Notes: generated from the letters alone by a model not told the origin. Positions 24,301 to 35,503 are shown, numbered from the stretch's first letter. The stretch: 64,000 nucleotides of DNA from Symsagittifera roscoffensis (GCF_963678635.1 NC_087067.1:34200401-34264400), one strand, 5' to 3'. Numbers and translations are program-made.

Positions 24301-25044
24301 GGATGATAGTGTTGTATCAGAAGAAATATTTATTGGTTCGTTCACTAAATTTGGTTCACCTTGAGTATATGAGTGTGAAGTCCAATATGGTAAGCGTTCA
24401 GTAGATTCTGGGGGATTAAAAGGATTCTCACGAATTTGTTCTGATATTGGCGTTAAACCTAGATATTCTGATGGAATATTTAAAAAACTTTTCTGTGAAG
24501 TAAGTTTAGGGGTATCTGGCAATGTAATGCTAGAAAGTTTTGAGGTAGTTGGTGTTGGAGATTGAGGTATGCTAAAATGAACTCTGGGAGTTTGAAAGTT
24601 TCTATTCCATCTTGGATGTATAATTTGTCTATTTATTTCAAATGTATTTTGATTTTGACTAATATGTTTGCTCAATTTAAGTCTTGTTGTAAGGTGGGAT
24701 ATAAATTATATGTTGGTTCACTTAAAGGTGCTTGTCGATGGACTGGTTCTACTGATTCTGATAAGCGTGCGTGTCGTTCTTCAAAAGTGTATGAGTTATC
24801 TTGGAAAGAAATGCGTGTTGATGTTTGAGGATTTTGGTGGTTGAAGGTGTTACCGGACTTTCTTGGGAAGGTGGTGATGGGGGCTGTTTAGGTGGTGGTT
24901 GATTAGCAAATTAGAAAATGTAATTGAGTGACTATTTTTTTAAAATTTATGTTTGTTATAGTATTCTTCAATAAAAAGAATTAAAAGAATAGTTGCTAGG
25001 GCAAATGTGATTTCTATCTTTTTTATACTTTTGCTTATAGTCAT
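21370..25044 (-). pseudogene. env: Envelope-like glycoprotein gene, frameshifted
   Basis: The likely start at 25044 opens a peptide with a hydrophobic segment (FALATILLILFI), which could be a signal or anchor. A proline-rich linker (24.80-24.93 kb) follows, then long open frames at 24675-23776 and about 23780-22500, 22469-22092 and 22064-21789. A C-terminal part (21675-21370) has two hydrophobic segments (MFNFIGFFFSLI and ILFAGFFGIF) and a short tail. Cysteines are spaced through the middle frame. The pattern around 22.40-22.15 kb (a CELER motif, a GYLLSGN turn, then FLDKLSRRTYFW) resembles glycoproteins of the chuvirus type known in some LTR elements; this is from memory and unverified. Breaks include frameshifts near 24.68, 24.81, 23.78 and 22.1 kb, a stop near 24.93 kb and another near 23.18 kb. 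As found, it cannot give a full-length protein. Confidence 0.65.
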
Positions 25045-25379
25045 GATTAGGGATGTCAAGAATTGATGAAAATTATGAACAAAAGAAAAATATTTTTTCG
25101 ACTGAAAATAGTTCGTATCATTTAAATAGATTTTGATTTATCGTACCTGTGAATGCGGTCAAGGAATTGGGAAAGTTGGAGATATAGTTCGAATGGGGAT
25201 TAGGAAATTAGAAAAAATTGCAAAAAATTATCAAAAGGATTATTAGGGCTTCGAAAGTTTCAATAAAAAATATTAGCAAAAGTTTAAATAGAATAGAAAA
25301 TTTTGTGAAAAGATTTATGATTATTTGTTTGAAAGTATCGACTGTTAAAGAAAGAAGCATTTAAGAAATGATTCGTTCC

Positions 25380-26990
25380 GTCGAATATTTTTTAATTTTT
25401 TGAGACGATTTTCAAGTGTGGTCAGATTATTTAATGATTTTTTGACACGTGGGTTGAGTTTTATCAAAGTTCTTGGGGGCTTGTTTTATGGTGAATGTTT
25501 TGTAATTTTTACGTGGTTGACTTCTAAGTCGTGATGATTCTCTATGTTCTGATTTTCCTTTTTGATCTTGTGGCAAGATTTTCGCTGTAATTTTTCTCTT
25601 TTTTCTCTCTTTTTGATTTGTTTTTTGTTCTAAGATGTTAGCTGTTTGAGGAGTTTCATTTTGTACAAGGATTTGTTTTTTGTTGATTTTGTCGTTAGCT
25701 GTTTGATTTTTTTCTGTTTGTGTATTGTTTTGAACAATTTTTAAATTTGTGAAAGAATATAATTGAGTTAATTTGCGTAGTGCGTATTCTTTTGGGTACT
25801 AAGGTAAACAATTGGTACGATGCTGAGCAATTTCTTTTTTAGTAGTATCAGTGAGTTTGTATGTTACTTCAGTAGATTTTTCAATTATTTGGTATAGTCC
25901 TTTTCGAAGTGGTTGTAATTTTTAAGAAATTCCTTTTTGTGTGATAAAATTTGGTATTAAAACAAATGTTCCCATTTTTAGGTGTGTGGCTGGCATAAAA
26001 CGTGAATTAATTTGGTTGTTTATATTTTGCCTTTGTAACAATTTCTTTGTTATTTTTTGGTAGAATTCATTATCAATGACCTTAATTGTTTTATGAGCGT
26101 TTGCTGTGAACATAATTAGTTTTTTTGGCTCCTGATTAAAAACCATTTCATATGGTGACAGTCCTAAATTTGTTGAGATTTGTCAATTGTACGATAAGGG
26201 AAACTATTTTACGTCTGCTGACCATTCAGTGTATCGTGTATCTTTTCCATTAATGATACTTCTAAGGAATTCTTGTAGTGAAAAGTTCATGCCTTCGACT
26301 AATCCGTTTGTCCAAGGTGCAGGAGACGTACGTGGTTTGTGCTTGATGTTATACAAGTGGCATAATGTGATGATTTCATTATTTATAAATTCTGTGCCAT
26401 TATCTCTGACTAATATTTCGGGTAACCCGAATTTAGCTATCCAATGTTCGTAGAGTGTCGTATATGAATAATAAGCATTAAATTGAGGTACAGGGTTGAG
26501 TGCTACATAGTGTGTAAGTGCGTCAACAATGACCATAAGGTATGAAATTCCTTCAGAGGATGGTGAAATTGGTCCATTTGTGTCAAAAGAATTTCGATGA
26601 TTAAAATATGGACTTTGTCTTGATTTTGAATGCTATCAACATCATACTTAAAGGGAAACAGGGAACTTTAGAATCAGTTAATTGATATTCTAAAAAATCT
26701 GTGCTTTCATTTATAGTTGTATTGTTAAGTTTTCTGAAATAACGGAGGAGTGTTTATTTCGTAAAATTGTAGTATCAGCTTTTGTTGATTTTGTTTTAAA
26801 TTTGTGCCATGATTTGAGTTGTCTAATAACAGGGTCAAGGTTCTGGTATTTTTGTGATAGTTGAAGTGTAACGTTTTCTGTTGGTGGTAAAAAAAAATTT
26901 CGACTTCTAATTTTGATAGTGGAATTGTATCGAGTGGGTCATGAAGATCAAAAACTTGATTCACTGTGTATTTTGGGTCATTTGTTGGTG
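25380..26990 (-). pseudogene. pol: Integrase and C-terminal tail of pol
   Basis: The catalytic core is in the frame 26536-26204: an Asp in MVIVDALTHY, an Asp in LVRDNGTEFIN and a Glu in NGLVEGMN, the D-D-35-E pattern of retroviral-type integrases. The segment 26964-26725 is the N-terminal part. 26146-25922 is the C-terminal part, with the common phrase LSPYEMVFN before it. Downstream to about 25380 the frame encodes a Lys/Gln-rich tail that ends before env. It inserts cDNA into the genome. Breaks lie between the segments (near 26.54-26.72 kb, 26.15-26.20 kb, 25.92 kb and a stop near 25.80 kb). No chromodomain is recognised. Confidence 0.8.
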
Positions 26991-27010
26991 GTCCTGATAA
27001 ATTTACTTTA

Positions 27011-27790
27011 TCAGTTAGATTTTTTTTCTATTAAACGGAAAGGATCTTTTTTGTGTGGTTGTTGTTTTATTTTCTTTTGTTGAGTATCGTTTTTTATCCA
27101 ATGTGAACATGGACTTGGTTTAATTGTGGATGTTCCTAGTATATCAACTTCGTAGTGATTGTTTTGACAATCTAAATAAACCGGAAAATGTTGTAAATTA
27201 TTGATTTGTGATTGATCAATGTCGGTTTTTACTGCATATTTGCATTCTAGTCGTGGTGGTGTTTCGTCTTTTGCAAGATAAAATTTGATATTTTGTGGTA
27301 TTTCAACTGTAAATTTTCGTGTAAGTAGTTCTGGTGGTGTGTTTCTACTTAGTTTATCTGGTAATGCAAGATTTTTTCCTGCTGTCCAAACTATATGTAG
27401 GTTTGAGAATTTCATTAAAATTAATTGAAATCTATTAACTCTATGGTTTGGTTTTGAGTTCCGTGTAAAAAGAAATATAATTGGTTTGTGATCTGTAAAT
27501 AAAACTGTTGTATGTTCCGATCCAAGTATCAGAAATTCGTATTCTGTAAGTGTATATATTATAGCTGTACATTCTCTCATGAGGGTAGAGAGTCGTAGTT
27601 CGGCTTGTGTAAATAAACGGGAATATGCTGAAATGAGATTCATTTAATTTGATCCATTATGTGATTGTAATATTGCTGCGCCGATGCCAAAATTTGAAGC
27701 ATCGCACATTGCGTAGAATGGTTGATTCGGATCTGTGATTGTTTTTGATATTTTTTCTGTTAAAATTTTTTTAATTTCTTCAAATCGAGT
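27011..27790 (-). pseudogene. pol: RNase H domain of pol
   Basis: The frame 27643-27011 contains LMRECTAIIYTL, TTVLFTDHKPI and LALPDKLSRN, the order expected for a Ty3/gypsy RNase H and its tether. The upstream part, with CDASNFGIGAA near 27.69 kb, holds the first catalytic Asp. It is separated by an in-frame stop just before 27643, and another stop lies at about 27792. It degrades the RNA strand of the RNA/DNA hybrid during reverse transcription. Confidence 0.8.
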
Positions 27791-28722
27791 TTAATGTTCG
27801 GTAGCCCATTCAAAATTATTTTGTTGTCGGATGATGTTATAGAAAGGTCTGAAGTATAGTTGCATTTTGTATACATATTTGCTTAACAAATTCAATATTC
27901 CAAGGAATTCTTGGATTTTCTTTTTTTTTGTAGGTAGTTGAGGTTTTTGAATTGCGTCTCTTTGTGATTTTAATGGAATTATAGTGTTTCTTTCAATAAT
28001 AAGTCCAAGAATTTTTACGCGTGTTAGAAAAAAATGAGATTTTTCCGGGGCTGCTTTCATGTTTTTGTTCTGGAGTATTTGATGATATTGTTCTAAGACT
28101 AAGAACATTTCATCTTTAGTTTGTGACTCCATGAAAACATCGTCTAAATATGTGATTGCATTTTCTTGAGTATGAGTGGTCTGAAAGTTTTACTCATAAA
28201 AGCTGAAAAAGCTGCTGGTCCTATGGATATTCCATAGAATAGTCTAATGAAATCGTATTGTTGATTTCCAATAAAGATTTGTGTTAGTCGTCGTGACTGT
28301 TCATCTAGTGGCATTTGATTGTATGCACTATTCATATCTGCGATTGTAAAGTATTTTCCATTTATTTTTGTTAAGATAACTTGTATTGGTTCAATAGGCC
28401 AATTGCATTTTGATTCGTCAATTAGTGAATTGAAGTATCTAGCGTCTAGAACCATTTTGAGTGATTCTCCTTTAGCTAGGATGATAACTGGGTTGAGAAA
28501 AGTGTTGCATTTTGGTTGTTCTTCTATGTTTACGGGAGATATAATTTCATATTGTTCTAAAATGTCAAGTAATCGGTTTACTTTATCATGTAAGTGTATT
28601 GGTACTTTGCTTGCTCTTTGTTTTTTGAAAACTGCATCAGGTTTTAAAGGTAAATGTAATGGTGAATTTACTTTTCCAACATCAAATTTGGATGTTGCGT
28701 AAACTGTTGGATATTTCAGCAA
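27791..28722 (-). pseudogene. pol: Reverse transcriptase domain of pol
   Basis: Fingers and palm are in 28722-28144: the phrases LNPVIILAKGESLKMVLDAR, YFTIADMNSAYNQMPL and YGISIGPAAFSAFM are recognisable RT blocks. The catalytic YLDDV lies just after a frameshift, at about 28132-28150. The rest (28132-27791) includes the PEKSHFFLTRVKILGLII block. The frameshift near 28.15-28.17 kb separates the fingers from the active site. The motif type (YLDD with a Ty3-like thumb) supports Ty3/gypsy rather than BEL/Pao or copia. Confidence 0.88.
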
Positions 28723-29384
28723 TAGTTTGGCTAGTTTGTCAAATTCGTTTTGTGTTATTTGAGAGTGTTGAAAACTAAATGTCGTTAAAATTTTTTGATG
28801 TTCTTCTGTATAGTAAGATATATTGAATAATGGTTTAAAATCAGGTGTTTTTGTGAAATAATCTGTATTTCTTTTTTCGTTACTGATTAGATTATTTATT
28901 GATAATTCTTCATTAAGAATTGTTGAATGGCAAATATCTAGTAGTTGTAATATGTTATTGATCGATTTGCTACTTCGTTTGTGGGTGAAGTTGTAGCCTT
29001 TGTTTCACAATATCCTAAGAGTCCTAGAGGTAATGTTTTTTGATATGGGGAATTATTATATACGTGTAATGAAATAATGTCCGAGTTTGAGTTTTTTATA
29101 TATTTAATGGATGATATTGTTATCCGAAAAATTTTATGGATAGGTTTGAATTCGAGGTCTGACATAAAAAGTTGTTATTTGTTCTGATTTTTATCAAATT
29201 GATGAACTTGTTTGATTGAAAAGTTATATACACTTCCTGAAAGTGGTTTCAGGTACTTTCGTTCTTGATTATAAAGAGGGTAGAATTTTAAGAAAAATGG
29301 TGCTTGTTTATTCAATCTCTGAAAGAATGTTAAAGCTGTGTTTTTTATTCTTGTATACTTATCTTTTATATGGATTTTAATATT
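28723..29384 (-). other. pol spacer between protease and RT
   Basis: About 660 bp holds one 75-codon frame (29165-28938) and several stops. The position corresponds to the protease-RT linker. Its residues (PLGLLGYC at about 29.02 kb) fit a decayed Pol linker, with no extra domain recognised. Confidence 0.5.
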
Positions 29385-30500
29385 TCAGATGTTTATGGTT
29401 GGTATATATTTAGTTATAAACGATATGCCAATGATATTGTGCTTTATATTTGTTATGTGATATGTTTGTTTCAACGGTTTGGTCAAAATTTTGTTTTGAT
29501 CCATTGTTCTAGTGGGGACAAGGAAAAGTTGGATTTTACCATAATTGATTAGCGTTGATCCTTGTGCTGTTGCTAATTTACTGGCCGTTTTCATAGGTAT
29601 TAAGTTTGAATGTAAGGTTTTTATTTCATTCCAAGTGGGAATATTAATAATATTTGATTCTGCTCCTGAGTCGATTAAAAAATCTATTTCAAGGTCTGGT
29701 GGTTGAAATTCTTTATTTTTTGGGCTTTCTAAGAGAAATGGGATTTTCCAAATTTTTTCTCTTGGTTGTTCCTTTTCTATGTTTTGATAAATACGATTTG
29801 TACTTGAGCATTGTCTTTTGTCTTTTTCATCGGGTTTGGTTACAGTGTTGATTTCATTTACTTCTTGTGTGTTTGGTATATCATTATTCATAGGTCGAGT
29901 ATAATAATCATGAAGAAGTTCCAATTGATTTTCATAAATGTGTGAACTGAAAGGTTGTTCGTTTATGATGGGTTCATAGTCATTTTTGACTGTTATCATA
30001 TTTACTGAGATGGTGTTATTTGTATGACTTTCACTGTCTGTTGATTCGCAATTAATGTGATTTAATTGTAGTTCGGTGTTTCCTGTATCATCGATACCAG
30101 GTGGGTCTGAAATTGATTCTTCAGTTGTTTGTACTTGGTTAATTTGTCTTTGATGCTTTGGTGTGTTACTTCTATATCTATGTTGTGAATCTGGGTGGCG
30201 GTTATTATTCCTGTGAGGAGATTGGGAATAATTTTTTTGTCTATTGTTATAGCTTGAGTTTCGATTTTGTGAATTGTTTCTTGATCTATTTTGGTAATTA
30301 TAACTAGATCTTTGATGATTTGATCGATTGTATGAGTTATTTCTTGATCTGTTGTTTTGATAATATTGATTTCGATTATTTGAATAATTTCTATTCCTAT
30401 TGTTGGAATAATTTCTATTACTATTGTATGATGAGTTTCGTGACCTATCGTTGGAATAGTTTCTATTCCTGGGGTTCGAATGGGAACTGGATGCAAAAAA
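29385..30500 (-). pseudogene. pol: Aspartic protease and upstream linker of Gag-Pol
   Basis: The protease active-site motif FLIDSGAESNIINIPTW lies near 29.64-29.69 kb. DSGA, with flanking hydrophobics, is the retropepsin signature, and a second half follows with NIIGISFITKY near 29.40 kb. The frame is open from about 30480 to 29385, so the Asn/Arg-rich linker and the protease are one reading frame. Retropepsins are homodimers that cleave Gag-Pol in the particle. The 144-codon ORF at 30496-30062 is a shadow in another frame of the same stretch. Confidence 0.75.
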
Positions 30501-30660
30501 AAATTCTGTTCTGTTTGAATTCGATCGTGAATAGTTATTTCGATTTTGATTATTTGACTATTTGATCGACTATATCTATTTTGTGAGAAATTTCGTGAAT
30601 TTCTTTGTTCTGGAGATCTACCTCTGTAACTTGAGTTATATGGTGATTGATTTCTCGAGT
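30150..30660 (-). other. Asn/Arg/Ser/Tyr-rich low-complexity linker between nucleocapsid and protease
   Basis: Between the zinc knuckle and the protease the minus strand encodes about 165 residues dominated by N, R, S, Y and Q. Phrases such as NYSNNRNRNYSNNRNQYYQN recur. One frameshift is present near 30.53 kb. On the DNA level it is a degenerate repeat of TATTCCAACAATAGGAAT-like words. Such a basic, prion-like segment could help RNA packaging or condensation, which is inference. Confidence 0.65.
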
Positions 30661-30799
30661 AGTTCGAGTTGCTTGGAAGTGGTTTTTAAGAGCTGTTATT
30701 ACTGTGTATACTTTTGTGTGGTAGATTTTGATCTTTTTTCATGTACTGATAGAATGATTTATTTGGTTCTTTGTATTTTTGTGGTTTATTTTAATTGTC

Positions 30800-33375
30800 T
30801 TGCTGTTTTATTCTACATTCGGCAATACTGTGTCCGCATGGTCGGCAAAAATTACACCATTACTTAAAAGATGGTTTACCTTTGAAGTTTGGGTTTCTCT
30901 CATATATATTCAAAATTTTAGTGATTTTTTCAGATAGATCTACATCTGAGTCTTGAAAATTGTTTATATTGGTAGTATTTGTTTCGATTCTGTTAACATA
31001 ATGTAGCTTGAGATATTCTGTTTCTTCAAGTTTCATTGTGATTTCTGCCTGTTCTCGTTTATTGACTAGTTTTCTAAAGTCTAAATCAGGTTATCGAATT
31101 GAGGAAGGATGTGATGCTCTCTTTTTCATAGCTATTTTTTTTAGCTGGGGTGTCAGAGTCATCATTAAAATTTCCGTCTTTTTCGTGTTTTTATAATCAT
31201 GTGTGTTGAGTGAATATGCTTTTCGAACTAGTGTTTTGATTCTTACTGTCAATTGTTTAATTGTTTCTTTTGGTAATCTGCGAATTTCAATACATAAAAC
31301 ACTTTGATGTTGTTTGTTTCTTTCAGAACCAAACACTTTTGAAAATTCCTGTGTGAATCTTCTCCAATCTGATTTTATGTCTATAGGTAGAACTGAAAAC
31401 CATTCTTGAACTGCACCATCAAGTGTTGTTTGTATTAACGCTGTGCGTCGATGTATCCAATTTTGGTGAAGTGGTGTGTTGATTGGTTCAGGTCCTATAT
31501 TTAAAATTAAATTTGCTGTAACTGCCTTTAAATAATCTTCTACAGAATGTTCAGGATCTGTGCCTGCAAATACCATCAATGGTTTTTTTGATGTGATTGA
31601 CGATCCACCCATTAGGTATGGATTCATCGTCATTTGTAATAATTCAGCGGCATTTGGTTTCTGTGCAAAGTTTGTAAATGGATTTTTTGTGATTTCAAGT
31701 TGTTGTCAGAAATTTGGTTGCAGAAAGTTGGTTGTTAAGAATGTATATTAGCTGAGTTTTGTGATTGTGTTGGTTGATAAGATTGTATGGTGAGTGGAAT
31801 TTACATCTGTAACTGTTGGTGGCTTTGTACATCAGCTGGATTTTTCGGGTAAGTTTTTACATTTTGAGATGTTTGAGTTTGTCGGAGTTTTTGTGTACGA
31901 TATTCTTGGGTATATGATGCAAAAACATCTGGTTGAAAAAAATCATCATCATCGGATGATAAATTGTTTGTTTAGTAGGGTGTTTGTTGTTTATTTCCAT
32001 TTTGTTGGAAAAAATGGATAATTTTCACTACGATCATGTGGGGGATATGGATGATCTTGAAAGTTTACTGGGTTTTGTGATGTATTTGGAAGATTCCATA
32101 TTTGTGAAAATAAATGATTTTGTGTATTTCTGCGGCGGGGTCGGGTTGTTTGTGATGGATTGACGTAATTTTAATTGTGTTCCGCAAAATTATTTCTTGT
32201 AAACGTTTTTCTTGTTTTTGATGGTTTTGTCATTGGTCTATATGTTTGAAAGTCCATATTTGAATTTTTTGGAGCAACCGAGGGTTTAACCGTGGATTGT
32301 AATGTTACCTGTGATAATGTTGGATTTTTGGGTCTTGGTGCTGTAAGATTTGGATGTATTGGTGAAATTCTTTGTTGCGTAGTTGTCGCTATTGTTTCAA
32401 CTATTTCTTCATGTACTACTTGTGATGCTATTTGAATATCTTGTTGTGTAAAATTTCGAGATTTATTTAGAATTTCCTGTTGCATAACAGTTGAACTTAA
32501 ACTATTGTTTTGTGTACCGGGTAGGAACGAATTATAGTTTAAAGATGTTGTATCTGTTGTAAGTGGAAATCCACGTAATCTTTGTGGATTGATATTGTAC
32601 TAATTGCTTGACTTGAGATGTCTACTGGAAAGTTTGAAAATAGTGGGTGAGACCACTCAGGGTCCCAAACATAATCTGATTGCTCTGCAATGACCGTATC
32701 AAAATTGGTACTTTGGGGTCTAAAGCTTTTTCTTGCTTGTGCAATTAAATCAATATTATGTGTGAAATAATCAATTATAAATCATGCTAAAATTTTTTGT
32801 AAATCTTGTTTAGCATTTTGTGAGACGTCGCTACTGGTAAGATTTTCACAGATTGTGTTTAGAAATGCTGAGATTGTGGCGATTTCATTTCTCACCTTTG
32901 TGTGGTTTGATGATTCAAGTGGTGATGTACTTTGTGTTTCTGTTCTTTCAAGTATAGATAAATAGCTATATATTATTGCAAAAACTTCGTTGGTGATTTT
33001 GAATTTGGTCTCTGTTGATTTTTGGTGATGTATGTTTTTAATGTATTCTGTGAATACTTTTGAAAATTCTATGTCAATATCATCTGTTTGGACAATTTAT
33101 TTACCATGAAATTTATTTGGTGTACTGAGTTCTATAGTGTAATTTCCATATTGTTCTGTTAGGTTACACATTCCTTTTAAATAATGATCAACAATTTGTT
33201 TTTTGAGTTTTATTTCGGAGAATTTTGTTTTACATGGGCTGGTTCCTCGTTCGAATAAATTTGCGATTACATTATTGCAAAATTGTGTTTGTCCTCTATC
33301 ATCAGTGAGTGAAGTAATGATAAATGGAAAAACGGAATGTTCGTCTGGACTTTCATCGCCTTGAGTTCGGCTCAC
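30800..33375 (-). pseudogene. gag: gag of the large element, broken
   Basis: The start at 33375 (MSRTQGDESPDEHSVFPF) is shared with the left copy. The N-terminal part runs to about 32.58 kb in one frame, with in-frame stops near 33.10 kb (TAA) and 32.79 kb (TGA, Trp in the left copy). A Gln/Thr/Pro-rich segment follows at 32485-32171. The capsid is in 31633-31091, with phrases FAGTDPEHSVEDYLKAV, HRRTALIQTTLDGAVQEWF and WRRFTQEFSKVF typical of Ty3/gypsy Gag. A CCHC zinc knuckle, CNFCRPCGHSIAEC, lies at 30856-30815. The protein is unusually long for Gag because of the ~550-codon part before the capsid. It forms the particle and binds the genomic RNA. Confidence 0.8.
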
Positions 33376-35091
33376 TTTTTCGTTTTGTAATCGTTAGTAC
33401 GTAATGTTCAAAATGTCTGATTGGTTGATTCCAATTGTATAAGTGTACAAACCAAAATAAACCAATTTTTTTTTCGTCTTTTTCCTTGTTTTGATGAGTA
33501 TGATGTGGCTTCTGAGTCAGAAAAATATAATTGGTCATGGATTGGGAGTTTTTCTTTCTGTTTCTTTCAGTTTATAGAGTTGATCTAAATTACTGACTTC
33601 TGATTCGGAGACTGCGTTCCTCTTCTTTGAAAATCTTTTTCGTGTAATATGTCTTTGTTTACTTATAATTTTTCTTTTTATTGTTTGTCGTTGTGTTCGA
33701 ATGTATCCAATTGTTTGTGTATGTGGGGTAATTACGAGATCATATTTTTGTTTGTTTATTTCACAGTTGTGTATACGAATGTTTGTTTATTACCTAAATT
33801 TTTTTGTGATATAAGGTTTAGGATGAAAGTATGCAAGGATTATATTAGTGATTTTAGGTTCCTAGAATGTTAGTTCTTACAATTTTTTGTTTTGCCTAAC
33901 TTGCGTCTTTTATGTAGGGTTGGAGAGAAAAGTATTTATCGATTCCTAAGAATGATTATTTTTTTCTCGTGGCTATTCTAAGATAAGGAGTTAACATACT
34001 TAATCATACTTAGGGGTAATGATTCTGTTCAAGGATTGGAGAATAGTAAATCGATCCACAAGGTTCAGGTATAATTAGAACGCAAGAGTTCGTTAGATAC
34101 TATTTTAAACATACTAAGATTTTAAGATTTATCCTGGGTCATATAAGAGGAGGGGTCATGTAAAGAATGAATAAGTTCTTCACTGTTTAGCCTAATTAGA
34201 ATGGTTAGAGTGGTTGAAATATTTCTATTAGTCCTGGGTCTTTTGATAGGCTTGGATAGTGAATCGACGTTTGAGGTCGTTAGACACTTGTTAAGTGGGT
34301 GGGGGAGACCAAAATTGTTCTATTTGATCCAAGGATATGCCTTGATGATCAGAATAAAAAATTTTAATACAAAATGTAATAATTTAGAGATGTAATAGAG
34401 ACCCAAGGAAAGCCTTGATGATCTAATTTTAAGTTGAAATAAAGTTAAGTTAATTGAGGATAAAATTTAGGATAAGCCTTTTCAAAATAATTTAAAGTTT
34501 AATTTGATAAAAAGATTTAGTTTCTTATGATATGAGTGGATTTATGATTGCTGTTATTTTTAGGTGATGAAGCTGGAGATGATAAAATGATTTATGTTTA
34601 CTAATAATTTATGATCATTTGTACTAATTTTTCTTTTTGTTTTCAATAAATATATTTTTCAGATAACTCTTTTGAATTTACTGCAGATTTGAGGAGAACG
34701 ATTTGAGATGTTTTTATCAATCGTTATTGTACAATAATATAAATTGTGTAGCGCCTGAAATAATCATTGAAGATTTTCTTCAAGGATTTTATGTTTGCAA
34801 ATGAAAATCTAAATTCATTGCTAGTAAGATTCTAAATATAAAAGTTTGTGTTGGCTTTTGCCGTACGACCATGAAACAAAATGGTAAGTTTCTATGTAGT
34901 CGTAGAGCGTCTCTTGTCCGAGGTCTTCTTCCAATACCGTGTAATTCTAGTATTGTACGGAATAGCGGCTCTGATCTATTGAGTCGTAGAGACATTTCAA
35001 TTAAATTTTTATCGTGTAACATTTTGAAAATGTTTTGTCTAAATCTAATCTAGTTAGTTCTAAGCTAATTTGTTTTTTAAGGTCTAATTCG
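33376..35091 (-). other. Long 5' leader of the large element
   Basis: This 1.7-kb stretch between primer-binding site and gag is conserved in the left copy (1534-3259). It is mostly AT-rich and non-coding apart from the ORF at 35022-34789. It may hold packaging signals and splice donors for the env and 3' ORF mRNAs; I could not single one out. The plus-strand ORF 33649-33873 is not conserved in the left copy. Confidence 0.55.
34789..35022 (-). CDS. Small leader ORF, right copy (77 aa)
   Basis: This is the counterpart of the ORF at 2948-3190. The two differ at only a few residues (EIPGIG versus ELHGIG, HKNL versus HRNL), though this copy ends a few codons earlier. No family is recognised. Its preservation while the neighbouring gag frames are broken in both copies is suggestive, but the copies are generally similar and the stretch is short. 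Confidence 0.4.
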   Translation of the reverse strand: MLHDKNLIEMSLRLNRSEPLFRTILELHGIGRRPRTRDALRLHRNLPFCFMVVRQKPTQTFIFRILLAMNLDFHLQT

Positions 35092-35109
35092 AGACTTATG
35101 GTCGCACCA
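35092..35109 (-). promoter_or_regulatory. Primer-binding site, right copy
   Basis: TGGTGCGACCATAAGTCT starts 2 nt inside the LTR. It differs from the left copy by one base, in the T-arm-like part. The CACCA-terminal 12 nt are the same in both copies. Confidence 0.7.
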
Positions 35110-35111
35110 GA

Positions 35112-35503
35112 TGAGTGAAGTCCGATTGCTTAGCTCAAAGAGTAATTTCGGATAGGGTACACTGTCTGCTCGTCACGCTATCTTATTTTCGGCCGGATAG
35201 ATTCGTGCAACTTCTTAGTCTAATACCGATCCTAATCTTACTCTTATATCTACTAGTCTCTGCTAGGCTCAATAGATCTAGAGTATACTGGCTTATCGCG
35301 ATTGCTAAAGTTCTCTTGGAGAGGTAACTAATTTCTAAGTTAAATTCAAATCTCTCTGGTGCTGAAATTACAAGTAATTTCAGCACTTACAAATAAGTAG
35401 GTTGTTAGTTAGATGGATCATGATTGGTTAATATTAAATATTTTATAGTGATAAAATATCTAATTTATGACCAATAATAAAATGTAGTTTAGATCAGGTT
35501 CCA
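35112..35503 (-). repeat. 5' LTR of the large element, 392 bp
   Basis: TG...CA ends. It is shorter than the other two LTRs through loss of a ~19-bp segment after CTACTAGTCTC. In base identity it is close to the left-copy LTR (about 7 differences) and less close to its own 3' LTR (about 20). Confidence 0.85.

Larger units (their letters stand above)
17352..35503 (-). mobile_element. Env-bearing Ty3/gypsy-type LTR retroelement, ~18.2 kb, defective
   Basis: Between two matching LTRs the minus strand holds, in order, a primer-binding site, long leader, gag (capsid and CCHC knuckle), protease, RT, RNase H, integrase, an envelope-like gene, an additional ORF, a 3' non-coding region and a purine-rich tract. 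The order RT-RNase H-integrase and the Gag capsid place it in Ty3/gypsy (Metaviridae-type) elements. Most complete elements of this class are roughly 5-12 kb, so 18 kb is exceptional. The excess comes from the leader (1.7 kb), env (3.7 kb), the extra ORF (1.8 kb) and the 3' non-coding part (1.6 kb). Every long frame is interrupted. No target-site duplication is seen: CTTTC flanks on the left and TTCTC on the right. Confidence 0.85.

Noticed and set aside
30062-30496. 144-codon ORF starting MHPVPIRTPG, rich in Ile/Thr
   Set aside because: It is a shadow frame of the Asn/Arg-rich linker; the frame continuous with the protease is a different one.
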